Shown: positions 11,486 through 35,910 of the stretch, one piece after another
How the letters are laid out: each line of letters opens with the position of its first letter
Numbering within the stretch: the stretch's first letter is position 1
Source: Periplaneta americana
Taxonomy: Eukaryota; Arthropoda; Insecta; Blattodea; Blattidae
Direction: 5' to 3'
Assembly (NCBI RefSeq): GCF_040183065.1
Contig: NC_091127.1
Location: 27,922,391 to 27,986,390 of the forward strand
Length of the DNA: 64,000 bases
Translations under genes and position numbers: made by a program
The notes under the pieces: generated by a model
Database searches by the model: none
Seen by the model: the letters and a program-made list of their open reading frames with translations, nothing else
What the model was told of the DNA's origin: nothing

Positions 11486-12113
11486 TTTCGCTGTAAGAAA
11501 AATCCTAATATAAACAATAGCACGTGACTGAAGTGAGGCTTCATTGGCCGCTGTTTGGCGCCATAGATTCTCAGTACGTGTTCCCGCCTACTGTTGCACA
11601 TTCTGTTTCATGTTAAACATTTCCCGTTACTCGTCAAGTAGGCCTAACCTCACTACTATGCATTAATTTGCTTAGGAAACACTTACTTTATAATTACTGT
11701 AATTAAATTATTTTTTAAGTCTTATGTCTTCACAATGGACAGTTGAGGATACAGAAGCCATACTTCAGTACCACGTGCTTACGTGAACTACGGTACGAGC
11801 TCAAGTGACGCCAGCTTGTTACAAGAACAGACTACCTCGGTATTACTGTTGGTATTCATCCGCGTTCATAGTACATAACGACATATAAAAGTAGCTTTTC
11901 TTTTACATAGCGTTTTACATATGAGTGAAGTTAAATATTTCATTGTATTTAACAACTAGAATTCAATTTTTTATTTTCAAATAATACAAGATTATGGTTT
12001 CCAAATACGAACTATATTTTCCTGCGTAATGTGAATGTTTCGACTGGGAGCCAATCACGGGTATGACAGCCACGTGCTTATGTTTACATTAGGATTTTTC
12101 TTACAGCGAAAAC
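11486..12113. mobile_element. MITE-like element with ~40-bp terminal inverted repeats
   Basis: The left end TTTTCGCTGTAAGAAAAATC (11486) is matched inverted by the right end at ~12075-12113. The match extends through 'CTAATATAAACA' to a shared CACGTG. The interior has no ORF. No clear target duplication was found, so the superfamily is undetermined. Confidence 0.65.
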
Positions 12114-12995
12114 AGTATAGTCATGAAGTCGGTTAGGCACGCAATTTCGCAATAAGAATGAAACATTCCTGTACTGTGGGATGAATCCACTGAAACGCTT
12201 ATAAGGATACTTCAAGCCTACCTCATGTTACCAATGGCTTAATTCTTTGTGGGTCAAACGAAATACATTACATAATTTACTGTTACACTCAAATAAGGAA
12301 ACTAACTTTCGTTTACTGTATTGCACACAAAAAGTATTTTTATAATTTTTTAATCCTTTAAAGTAAAATATCTGACTTCATTTATGCATTTTATGATCTT
12401 TAATTTAATTTAATGTCATTTATCGTATTCCATAGATCTTACACCAGCAATATAGCTTTGAGATGTGGAACAATAAAAGAAATTATACAATAATATACAG
12501 AGAATTCAGCTTGGCTCTCAGACAGAAATATGCATATTAGACATGCATGCATCGCCAGTGTAGACTGTATTATTACTGCTTCATAATCTCCTCCCGTATT
12601 TTTGTTTATATAACTTTGATTAATAATACCATGCACAAAATTATATTAAATTTCGTAATGAGTACTGGTTCTATCCCATATTATAAGAAATCTTCAAAGC
12701 AGTGCCCATCTTTATTCACAAATTCCCGATATTTTTTATGAAACTACTATAGACATGTTTCTTTTAAATATAGCAGGGAAACAAACTATTACTGCTTTCT
12801 AGTGATGTTACTTCATGTATTTTTCTTGATATCCCGTTCGACTATAGGTAGCCATATGTCTGGAAGAATGAGAGACAAATAGGCCTGCCTACTAACTCAT
12901 CTGCAAATAAAATCACAGTACCGATACATATGTAAACTGTTAGAGTTTTATATTTTTTTAATTGTACGTTAGTTATATTTATTATTTTTTTACAG
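12114..12995. other. Thiolase upstream intron or 5' region, no exon recognised
   Basis: This precedes the first recognised exon. I looked for the N-terminal 'VSAARTPIGSFNG' type segment and did not see it on the plus strand. Confidence 0.4.
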
Positions 12996-25914
<12,919 letters not shown>

Positions 25915-26270
25915 TCACAATTCCGGCATACATTCATATACAACTGTGCTTTATCTTTTCTAATCAAGAATATTAGTATTATATATATATTCAAGCCTAA
26001 AGCCTTGTGAGGTTATTGTGACATAATTCTAAAATATTCAGAAAATACTAGTATTATGTTTTGAAATGGAGAAATTAGTATATTATGCTGTTTTAGTATT
26101 AAAAGTTTTGGAAGTATTTTACCTCAGAAGTATTGCATTTTTAGCTATGATACTTGATTTAATATTTTATAAAGAAAATATCTTTTGTTATTCTAGCTTT
26201 AAGTGCTGGACACGAATATGTTAAATGCCATACATCAAATATCAAAATAAATATATATTTTATTATATTT
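25915..26270 (+). promoter_or_regulatory. Thiolase 3' UTR with poly(A) signal
   Basis: Non-coding DNA after the stop, with AATAAA at 26246-26251 as the first good polyadenylation hexamer on this strand. The transcript end is inferred, not observed. Confidence 0.5.
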
Positions 26271-26630
26271 TGTTATATGCATTATAGTGGGATACTTTCT
26301 TGACCATTTGTAACTATTTTGATGTAGATACTAGTTCAGTGGTTTCTATGCTTGCCTCTGAACCAAAGAGAGTGACGAATGTTTTGAACGAGAAAATCCG
26401 AGTATATCTTCCGTTGGTCTCTTAAGGACATACAATATTGATTATTAATGTTGTGAACCAGGGATTAGTGGCCAGGTATGGAAAATTGGTAGACGCAAGG
26501 AGCAAGTGAGCTCTTTACGTCATTTGAAGACTAGCAGTGGCGAGCCTGTGATCTTACAATATTTTGATATAAAGGGGTTGTATTTTACAAAAATGCGTAG
26601 AAGAAGAAATTCTGTAAGTATCACAAAAAT
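26271..26630. other. Intergenic, nothing recognised
   Basis: Follows the thiolase poly(A) signal; no repeat or ORF supported. Confidence 0.4.
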
Positions 26631-26635
26631 CTGCT

Positions 26636-26756
26636 GCTGTTTTGTTTAGATTGGTGACAGGCCATAACTGTTTATCATGCCATCCACACTGAATAGAAGT
26701 ATTCATTGCACCTTCCTGTATCCTATGCAAAAAAAAAAAAAAAAAAAAAAAAAAAC
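26636..26756 (+). pseudogene. Short LINE RNase H-region scrap with poly(A)
   Basis: Translates as FRLVTGHNCLSCHPH, then IEVFIAPSCILC, with a stop. This corresponds to the 'FRLATGHDCLAKHLHRIGI...C-x2-C' segment of the 1100-1745 family. A run of ~27 A follows at 26729-26755. Confidence 0.55.
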
Positions 26757-26839
26757 CGAGCGCGCTCACACATGCACACACAAAAATCACATCGTTCATA
26801 ACTAAGATACATAAATAAGTATAAATAAATAAATATATA

Positions 26840-27857
26840 CGAGGGGGATCCAGGAAATAATGACCGTTTTGTTGTAATAATTAAAAAAAATATATTTATT
26901 TGAAAAAACAAAGTCTGTTACATAACTGAAGCTTCCTTTACTTCTCTACATAATCACCACCTACATTTAAACATTTGTCGAATCTGTTCACTAGCTTTAG
27001 AATTCCCGTGTTATACACCTCTGCCGCCAGTTCATTAAGCCAGGTGTTCACTGTCTTCTTCAGCTCTTCATCACTTCCAAAACGATCCCAAAAGACAGCA
27101 GCCATGACTTTTTGTGTTGAGAGAGTCTGTTTGAATTTTCTCGGTTTCTTGGGTGATGAGGGATGATGCCACTGATATGATTGGCGCTTGACACCCAGGT
27201 CTCATCACCAGTCACAATTTGATCAAGAAAGGCGTCTCCATCTGTGTGATATCGCATCAAGAGTCAATGCTGAGGCCATTCTCTGAGTTTTGTGTTGGTC
27301 ACTCAGTTGCCGTGGAACCCATCGTGCACAGATTTTGTGGTAGCCAAGATGTTGCGACACAATTTCACCAAGCAAAGAACGAGAAATGTCAGGAAAGGCA
27401 ATATGCAATTCGTCGAGAGATGTGCACCTGTCTTGCAAGATTCTGTCGTTCACTTTAGTCTTCAGGTCTTCTGTGATGAGTGATGGGCATCCGGGTCGAG
27501 TTTCATCTTGGACATTTGTTCGCCCATTGTTGAACATTTCGCACCATTTTCTCACATTTCTTTCATTCATTACAGTATCACCATACACTTCTTTCAATTG
27601 CCGGTAAATTTCTGCAGGTTTCAAATGTCGGGCATTCAAAAATCGAATCACACTCCTCACCTCACAGTCGGCGGGATTATCAATCACGTCGTTCATTTTG
27701 AAGTAACACAAAATGCACAATGGCGACTTGTTGCAACCAGTACTCACAACATTATGAGAACACATGTTAAGGAAGCCAGTTGACCTTCAAACAAGGAAGG
27801 GGAGTCAGCTGCGCGGCGGGTATGCGCGAACGGTCGTTATTTCCTGGATCCCCCTCG
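26840..27857 (-). mobile_element. Mariner element, internally deleted copy
   Basis: Ends CGAGGGGGATCCAGGAAATA inverted at both sides, TA at 26838-26839 and 27858-27859. The minus-strand transposase starts at 27696 (MNDVIDNPADCEVRSVIRFL). It carries the HTH region (KPAEIYRQLKEVYGDTVMNE) and the linker RPGCPSLITEDLK. Comparison with the copy at 33461-34791 shows ~310 bp missing between 'GDETW...VMATVFWDR' and 'FGSDEELKKTV'. That removes the second and third catalytic Asp. A 2-bp deletion near 27250 also shifts the frame. Confidence 0.95.
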
Positions 27858-27867
27858 TACATACACA

Positions 27868-28536
27868 CAGTAGAACCTCTATTATCCGTGGTAATGAAGG
27901 GGGTGGACTGAACGATTAATCGAAAAAATCGGATAATCCGTACTATAAAATATTTTCGTAAATGAAATGAATAATTCTTGAAGTTTCGTAATTTCCTCCG
28001 TAGTCTTGTGTTTAACACGGTAGGTAGTGTATCAGAAGTTCACTAATTTAAGTTCGGTTGTCAAGGACGTGTTTTAAGGGGCAAGAAAACTCCTTGTAAT
28101 GGCTGTAAGCAGAAAGATAGGAATAGTAGAGGTCTCATGTTGTAGATTTACAGACTCTATACACATTATCCTTAATTTTTATTAAATCGCGCACAGTTGT
28201 AACATCAATCTCGTATTCTGATGCGAGATGAGCCACAGTTTCTCTTTCCCCAAATTACTCATTTATATGCATTTTTCGATAATTATCACAAACTTTTCTT
28301 TGACATTCATGGAATACATTTTATGTAGAAGTACGGCAACTCGAACAGTAGACCATACTGGAAGTGTAGAGGTTTGTAATAACACTCTCTAGAAAAAAAA
28401 AAAACCAACGTACTAATATAACGTACAGTAGTACTTTATACGTTTCTGTAGCAAAAAAAAAAAAAGAAGTGAGCAAAAGACAGTCGGATAATCCATCAGT
28501 CGGTTAATAGGGTGTCGGATAATAGGAGTTCTACTG
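27868..28536 (-). mobile_element. pogo/Tigger-like element, short copy
   Basis: The left end CAGTAGAACCTCTATTATCC matches, inverted, the right end 'ggataataggagttctactg'. The same ends bound the larger copy at 45305-46444. On the minus strand ~28260-28190 a scrap reads ETVAHLASEYEIDVTTV. This is the CENP-B/Tigger HTH motif that also occurs in the larger copy. TA follows the right end; the left has CA instead. Confidence 0.82.
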
Positions 28537-28734
28537 TATGTAACATGACTGATAAATACAGAAATAAAATATTTTAAGAGCAAAACTGTTTATCCAAACA
28601 TTATAATAATTATGCAAAATAAACTGTAATTTAATGAGCTTTATTTTACCACAGATCTTCAGTGAAAACTACACAACGAAGCTTAGACAACCAATGCATG
28701 ACTTTCGTATGATTAAAATATTTCTTAAGAGAAC

Positions 28735-28976
28735 ATATCTGTAGTGCTCGGGAAAAGTGGCACAAGTCAAAAATGTTAATTTTACAGAAGAAGGGGAAAA
28801 AAAACTGTCTTCACACTGGTTTATGTCGATTTGATTTTCTTCTGTATGAATTATTCTACTGGGAGAAATACTTATGTCTCTTTTCCCAAGCAAGCAGCTG
28901 TTCCGTAAGTTGTCAATAAATTTATAAAAAATTTTTGTGGAAACTGACTTATGCCCTTTTCCCAAGCACTGCAGAT
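28735..28976. mobile_element. Candidate MITE with 33-bp inverted ends
   Basis: ATATCTGTAGTGCTCGGGAA at 28735 is matched inverted at 28943-28976 ('cttttcccaagcactgcagatat'), including 'aaaag' and 'ataagtca' words. A third related word, ACTTATGTCTCTTTTCCCAA, lies near 28870. There is no ORF and the target duplication is unclear. Confidence 0.55.
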
Positions 28977-29028
28977 ATTTACGTATTACGAAATCCTCTA
29001 AGCATTTTCTAATAAAATACAGCTTATA

Positions 29029-29793
29029 CAGGGTGATTCAAGACCTCTGCAACAAACTCTGGGGATCAACAGATCTCGCAATGAGGATCATTTTTCGTAA
29101 AACAACCCATGTTCTTCGATGTCTCTTTTAGAGGCTATGCGATATCGAAATAAAGACAGCTTTAGTGACATTAACAATTATGAAATGAATTATTTTCAAG
29201 TATGTTTACTGACAAGTTACAGTTGTTCAAAGTGTCTATCCTGAACCTGATTACATCCATTACACTGTCGTAGCAGTGATTATTGGCCTGTGTCTAATTT
29301 GACCAAAAGTAGCTAATACATAGTGGATCCCTCTCTGGTGTCAATTCAAGTGATGTATTACTTCATATGTCCAAAAGAAAAAAAAAAAAGATTAAGGGCG
29401 TGAAGTCGGGTGATCACATTGGCCATGCAATAGATCCGGCTTTCCCTATCCATTGCTTGCGGTGCGACGTTATGTTGAATCACATGTCCCCTCACATCGT
29501 GAAGGGTACATCCTCCATGAGCAGCGAAAGCATTTCCGAAGAGCGCTTCATTCAAACGGGGCAGCAAAATGACAGGACACTTGTAACCTCCTCGCAAGGG
29601 TACTTGAAGAAATAAATGAATAATTCATTTCATAATTAACTGTAAATTTAATTAAAACCTGTCTTTTTTTTTTTCAATGTCGTGTAGCTCCTATATGAGG
29701 CATTGGAGAACATGGGTTGTTTTATGAAAAATGATCCTCATTGCGAGATCTTATCGATCCCCAGAGTTTGTTGCAGAGGTCCTGAATTCATTC
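29029..29793 (-). mobile_element. Mariner-like element with ~115-bp terminal inverted repeats
   Basis: The left end from 29029 ('gggtgattcaagacctctg', 'caacaaactctggggatc') is repeated inverted at ~29675-29793 at about 85-90% identity. TA occurs outside both ends. Minus-strand scraps at 29597-29358 include VIQHNVAPQAMDRESRIYC and a final FGHMK, resembling the 'DFFLWGHMK' end of mariner-like transposases. It is internally deleted (765 bp). Confidence 0.7.
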
Positions 29794-31600
29794 TACACAG
29801 GAGTGAGGTGTGCGATAGTGGTAGTAGATATAATCTCAACCTGTGATTTTTAGTCAGAAGGGGTCTTTAAAATTTACAATTCTCGTGCAGAGTCTACAAT
29901 CACCTGAACTGCTGAATGAAGAGTTGACACTAAGAAAACAGAAATCCTTTTGAACACATGTAAAATGAAAATCCTTCTTAGAATACTGCACAAATGTCCA
30001 GGGATTTCAATGTCAAGCATCCCCAACACGTACCGGTTGTATCCTGGCCTGTTGCTAGCCTTCTGCCTGTTGCAATGGGACTTGCTTTCACCGTGAAATA
30101 AGTAAACTGAGACTACTCTTCAATCTTATGATTAACTACAGAATTACAAGTGTAACAGTTAAATACTATCACAGTGTTTAATAAAATTTCAAATTAAATC
30201 AAATGTTAGAAATAATGTCCATCTACTTGTAGACAAGCTTTGCATCACTTCAATAAATCAATGAATACTATATCAGTTATTGATGTGTAATGCCATAAGA
30301 ACATTACGAATGTCATGAAATGTTTGATCATGTAATTGAAGAATATGATCTCAAAATGCATTAAGTCCATTTTTATGAAAGGACAAGACTAGTTTTTTTT
30401 ATCCACAGGTCTAAGGGCTGAGTGAGTTTTCAAGTGACATGCACAATAACACAAACTTTTAGACAAGAATTGGAGTTGTTTTGGAAGAAAAGAAGCTTAA
30501 AATATAATGGCAGAGGTCTCAAACATAATCATATGTATGTATAAATCATAAAAATGACCAAATGGACTGAGCGAGTTTTGAGCTCACAATCCTTAATTGA
30601 TGAGATGCTTTGTTCAATTTCTCTTGTTAAAACAGCACTTTTCCTTTTATCATTTACTTGCTTGAGATATTTACACAGGAAACTTTCTCACAAATTTATA
30701 TCTACACTCAAGATAGATCTATTAATTAGCTGAAGTATTCACAAATAATGTGTTTATGTTTTAAAGTCTATCTCAACTTCAGATTAACTAGACTCCGGTA
30801 AGAATAACTGATTGCCCTAGCACCATTAAGTGCAACATCAGTCCAATTGCCTGCATACTGAGAATCGTGGATGAATTCCCCTATACAGTTTCTAGGAGAC
30901 TGTGGATGCTGAAGTTTGGAAACCTTGTGTAAGTAACACCAATGTGAGAGAAATGGATGACCATAATATTATGATCTCAAAACTGTAAAGAACAACTCCA
31001 CAGGGAAAAAGACCACCGAATGCTATAGTGAGGGTCACATAAGAACAGTTCCTAAACAGCAAATATTGTCTTGTCAGTGTTACCAGATATCACACGATCC
31101 TACATACTAAATTATGACTTATTTACTTACTGTACTTTATGTTTGAATAAATAATTCAATAATTTGTAACATAGTTTTGTAGGCAAACTGCGGGAATGCG
31201 ATCAACATGTCAAGTATTTTGTCTGGCAATACGAAATTCATTGGTTTGATTAAACAATTGAATCACGAGACCTAACCTAAAAATGTATTTTGTTTGACCA
31301 CATGAAATTTTTAGTACTAATGCCGAAAACTTACCTGATTATAGTCTTCAATTATAACCACAACGCAACACATAAAATAACTATTATGTATTAATATTAA
31401 TACTGATATTAATTAATTATTAGTATAGTCAAATTTCACTAGCTTCCAGTAACCAGCTCAGAAATCTAGTACAATTTTAATTTCATGGAACTCCAGTACC
31501 GACAAATGAAGAGTCCACTGCAAGAATGATGGATGTCACTTTCTTGTCGAAAATGAACCAAGACTGTCAATGCATAGCTTAAGACATATAGAATGTCCTT
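29794..31600. other. Intergenic stretch without recognised features
   Basis: No gene seen. The part around 30600-30760 resembles 57000-57290 in word order ('acttgcttg..atatttacac', 'ctcacaaatttatat'), so both may be old copies of an unnamed dispersed repeat. Confidence 0.4.
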
Positions 31601-31609
31601 TCCCCTTTT

Positions 31610-31999
31610 TGTTCTCTTTATCAGCCGATGAATTTATTATCATAGCCTTTTTATCGTAAATTTTATTTAATTTTCGTATTTCTTTTCTTTTTATTTTATT
31701 ATTTTATTACATTCCATTTTGATATATTCTTCCTTACGTTTTTCCATATTAACCATTTGTACTAAATGAGTTGCTTTCACTATATTCCAATGTATTTTAC
31801 TTTCTTTTTTTATTATGGTATTATTTTCACGTTGTTTAGTGTCTATGCTATTATTATTTCTCTTTGTAATATGTTAGTATTCTGTTCTTTAACTTTTTGT
31901 TAAATTTTAACTGCTTGTATACTTTGTGACCTGGTAGAGTGTAAGAGAAGGCCCTATGGCCTTAACTCTGCCAGTATAAATAAAGAATTATTATTATTA
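31610..31999 (+). mobile_element. Probable LINE 3' UTR with (TTA)n tail
   Basis: A 'gtagagtgtaagagaaggcc' and 'ggccttaactctgccag' end, then 'tataaataaag' and (ATT)n at 31985-32000. This type of ending is common to Jockey/CR1-like insect elements (recall, unverified). No coding part was recognised upstream. Confidence 0.45.
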
Positions 32000-32930
32000 T
32001 TAATGTACATAGAGAGTTATATGGCATAAACACTGATAGTCATTGTCCAGTAATGATCGGAAAATCACAGTTAAGCTTTGAGCACTAAGCATTTCAAACT
32101 TTAAATTGCTTCTCCTGAAAAATGTATTCCAAATGACATCCATCATTCTTGCTGTGGACTCTTCAAATATTGTCGATATTTGTCTCAGCTGCCAACATAC
32201 CAGTTACAAAATCACTATCATTTATAGTATTTGTCAGTATCGAAATTCGAAACGAAGTTGGCAAAAGAAAATTCAACCTGCAAACTAGAAAATCACCACA
32301 ATCCACTAGCATATGTAGTAATGGGGGGGGGGGGGGGGAAATGGTTAGGTTTCACCCTTAGGGTATGAAGTAAGCTGACCCGGACTATAGATAGCCTGAA
32401 ACAAATTGAACAGTAGGTCACTGATATAAGCCAAGAAAAAAAGAATTGTAGCTCCACAATTTTTTTTGCTAAGTATATGTACTTCATCCCTGAAAATAAA
32501 AAGGCACACGCAATTTCAAATAAGGAAACAAATGAGTACAAAAATAAATTATTACTTTATTTCATTTATTTTGTATTTACAGTGTTTTGGTACATATAGG
32601 TACGTTTTATCAAAATCACCTTCATACTTCTCAAACCCAATCACAAAACAAAACATTAATATAAGAAGTATAATATTGTCATTCTTCGCATATAAACTTA
32701 TATTTCAGCTTAGGTATATAGTTGTGTGCCATTTTTCATAGCCTTATGCCACAGTAAATAAAAAGAGAAGATAAGAAAATGTTCATGTATTTCCTGGCTC
32801 TTCAAGGTCGTTTATGCAGTGAAGAACTCTTTAGGACTAAGAATTATGGTACTGTTAGAATTCATTACATAATTATGATTTCAAAGAGTTCAATCTGGAC
32901 TTTAAATTTTCAAATCTATGAAGGAGGCTG
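32000..32930. other. Intergenic; G-run at 32325-32338
   Basis: No gene. A run of about 14 G is the only distinctive word; polymer runs of this kind are often assembly-sensitive. Confidence 0.4.
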
Positions 32931-32937
32931 GTGTACA

Positions 32938-33300
32938 GTAGTGGCAAAAAAAACCGGACTGACCCTTGTAGCTGATTTCAGAGTCTGTTCACTCAGAGCA
33001 CGATAGACTGGTAACTAAGACTTTCATGGTTCGAATCCTGCCTGGGAAGGAAACTTATTTTTGTTCCTTATTCAAATTTATTCCCAATACTTTTCGATTG
33101 CAGCGATATTTTACTACTTAATTAACTTATTATTCCCAGCACCGAAAGTTACTCGGCATGGAAACATTAAGAATTTCAGCATCTCGTTTTGTCAGTTTGT
33201 CTCTCTGCCTACCACGCTACTGTGGAAAAGAATTTGCAACAGGATTACAATGTTTTCTAGCTGATTAAGAGATTCTGTAAGAGACTGATGTTCCTGTATT
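32938..33300 (+). mobile_element. tRNA-derived SINE-like element
   Basis: A box B GGTTCGAATCC lies at ~33031, preceded ~50 bp upstream by a degenerate D-arm ('tcactcagagcacgatagact'). A body then includes 'cccagcaccgaaagttactcgg'. The tRNA part differs from S1-S3. Ends and target duplication were not resolved. Confidence 0.55.
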
Positions 33301-33460
33301 TCAGTGACAGATACTGCTGATGCTTTTAATAATAATCATAATCATCATGTGAGTTAATACCGAGAAATAAAAGATGTTTCATTTTCTTTGCATAAAGCAT
33401 AACAAGTCAAGAGCAGGCAATGACAAGCAGTATGCACATAACTGACGATTAAGCATAATA

Positions 33461-34791
33461 CGAGGGGGATCCAAGAAATAACGACCGTTCGCGCATACCC
33501 GCCACGCAGCTGACTCCCTTTCCTTGTTTGAAGGTCAACTGGCTTCCTTAACATGTGTTCTCATAATGTTGTGAGTACTGGTTGCAACAAGTCGCCATTG
33601 TGCATTTTGTGTTACTTCAAAATGAACGACGTGATTGATAATCCCGCCGACTGTGAGGTGAGGAGTGTGATTCGATTTTTGAATGCCCGACATTTGAAAC
33701 CTGCACAAATTTACCGGCAATTGAAAGAAGTGTATGGTGATACTGTAATGAATGAAAGAAATGTGAGAAAATGGTGCGAAATGTTCAACAATGGGCGAAC
33801 AAATGTCCACGATGAAACTCGACCCGGACGCCCATCACTCATCACAGAAGACCTGAAGACTAAAGTGAACGACAGAATCTTGCAAGACAGGCGCACATCA
33901 CTCGACGAATTGTATTACCTTTCCTGACATTTCTTGTTCTTTGCTTGGTGAAATTGTGTCGTAACATCTTGGCTACCACAAAATCTGTGCACGATGGGTT
34001 CCACGGCAACTGAGTGACCAACACAAAACTCAGAGAATGGCCTCAGCATTGACATTCTTGATGCGATATCACACAGATGGAGACGCCTTTCTTGATCAAA
34101 TTGTGACTGGTGATGAGACCTGGGTGTCTCACAACACCCCAGAGACCAAGCGCCAATCACATCAGTGGCATCATCCCGCATCACCCAAGAAACCGAGAAA
34201 ATTCAAACAGACTCTTTCAACACAAAAAGTCATGGCTACTGTCTTTTGGGATCGCAAAGGTGTTCTTTTGCTGGATTTCATGCCAAAAGGCACTACGATC
34301 AATGCAAATCGTTATTGTGAGACTTTACAAAAACTACGGCGAGCCATCCAAAACAAGAGGTGAGGAATGCTTTCGAGAGGAGTTGTGCTTCTTCACAACA
34401 ACGCCCGCCCGCACACTGCTGCTTCAACTCGAGAATTGCTGGATCAATTCGGTTGGGAAATCTTTGATCATCCGACCTATAGTCCAGACCTTGCTCCTAG
34501 CGATTTTCACCTTTTCATTAAGCTGAAAGACTTTCTGGGTGGTACGCGTTTTGGAAGTGATGAAGAGTTGAAGAAGACAGTGAACACCTGGCTTAATGAA
34601 CTGGCGGCAGAGCAGTATAACACGGGAATTCTACAGCTAGTGAACAGACACGACAAATGTTTAAATGTATGTGGTGATTATGTAGAGAAGTAAAGGAAGC
34701 TTCAGTTATGTAACAGACATTGTTTTTTCAAATAAATATATTTTTTTTAATTATTACAACAAAACGGTCGTTATTTCCTGGATCCCCCTCG
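33461..34791 (+). mobile_element. Mariner element, near full length
   Basis: Terminal inverted repeats CGAGGGGGATCCAAGAAATA / CGAGGGGGATCCAGGAAATA, TA at 33459-33460 and 34792-34793. It contains a 1.07-kb transposase region (33622-34693). It is the same family as 26840-27857 but in opposite orientation and undeleted. Confidence 0.96.
33622..34693 (+). pseudogene. Mariner transposase, frameshifted, second catalytic Asp lost
   Basis: Domains in order: HTH (HLKPAQIYRQLKEVYGDTVM, NVRKWCEMFNNGRT), linker RPGRPSLITEDLK, VTGDETWVSH with the first Asp (~34110), LLHNNARPHTAA (~34390) and YSPDLAPSDFHLF with the third Asp (~34490). Functional mariners have HDNARPH; here Asn replaces that Asp. Frames shift near 33912 (2 bp fewer than the other copy) and near 34360. 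It cannot make an active enzyme. Confidence 0.92.
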
Positions 34792-34793
34792 TA

Positions 34794-35871
34794 TCTACAT
34801 ACGCAACCATGGATTACAACAAAGTCATGTACACAGGGAGAGAACTAGATATTTAATTCTCTCCTCTCCCCATTTTGGAAGAATAAAAACGTAACTTATT
34901 AAATTAATTAAAAACAGTACCCATTTAATTTCTTCTTAGGCTACTGTATTGTGTTACTTCATATAACATAATTGTAAAAATTAATAAACCCTCACTTTAT
35001 CTCGTCATTTACCAATTAAATGGCTGTGTTCAGTTTTCTCTTCAACACAAAGACATTTGGCAACAAACACAAAAATATTTTATGTATGATTCATACTTTC
35101 CTATAAATTTAATACGTGCTACTTATGATGGGCTGCACTGCATTCAGCTGTGGGTCTTGTATTAGCAGAGCATACATTTGCTGTGTCTGTGTTCACAGAG
35201 AATATAAAACGCATTTGTATACCCTGAGTTTGGATTCCACAGAAAGTCATCAACAGGGAATATTACTGTGTTATCCACAATGGTAATGTTTAATCTGTAG
35301 GAACGTATGAAAACTTGAATGAAATAAGATACCGGTATTTACATATGATACTGTAATAGTACAGTATATTTTTAAATAGAACCTCTAGTATCATGAATAA
35401 CCACTATAAAGCTGATGCAGAAATATCTGAAGATCTAACTTTCTAAATATGCTAAGTGCCAATTTTTCAAACTTCATTTTATTCAATCTAATGGAGAAAC
35501 ATCCATATGAGAATATCACATTAAATTGCCTTTGGCGTAGCTCAACTGTAAGTGACTCATTCATGTGCCAAAAGACGGTGCTGTAGATATCGCAACATGC
35601 ATTTCGCAGTTTTTTTCATCAATATCTTAGAAAGATGTGTTTGGCACTTAGTACATTTAGAATATTAGGTCGTCATTTAGTAAACTATTGTGTCAGGAAA
35701 CAAACTTAACTCTCTTTGATCAGCTTCTTGCAGATACAAATAGTTTCTTTGAACCCTAACACATCTTCAGATGAACAAGTGTTTTATGCAATAGTTTTCC
35801 TGGATGCAAAAATAGAAAACTATATATGACCAGTAATTATCACGAACTTAATTTCAGAAGATTTATTACAA

Positions 35872-35910
<39 letters not shown>

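Noticed and set aside
10396-12995. N-terminal thiolase exon upstream of 12996
   Set aside because: Searched by eye for an AARTPIGSF-type segment with splice sites; none seen, so not annotated.
27508-27783. Plus-strand open frame across the mariner copy
   Set aside because: It is the antisense shadow of the transposase; the identical peptide appears antisense to the other copy at 33535-33810.
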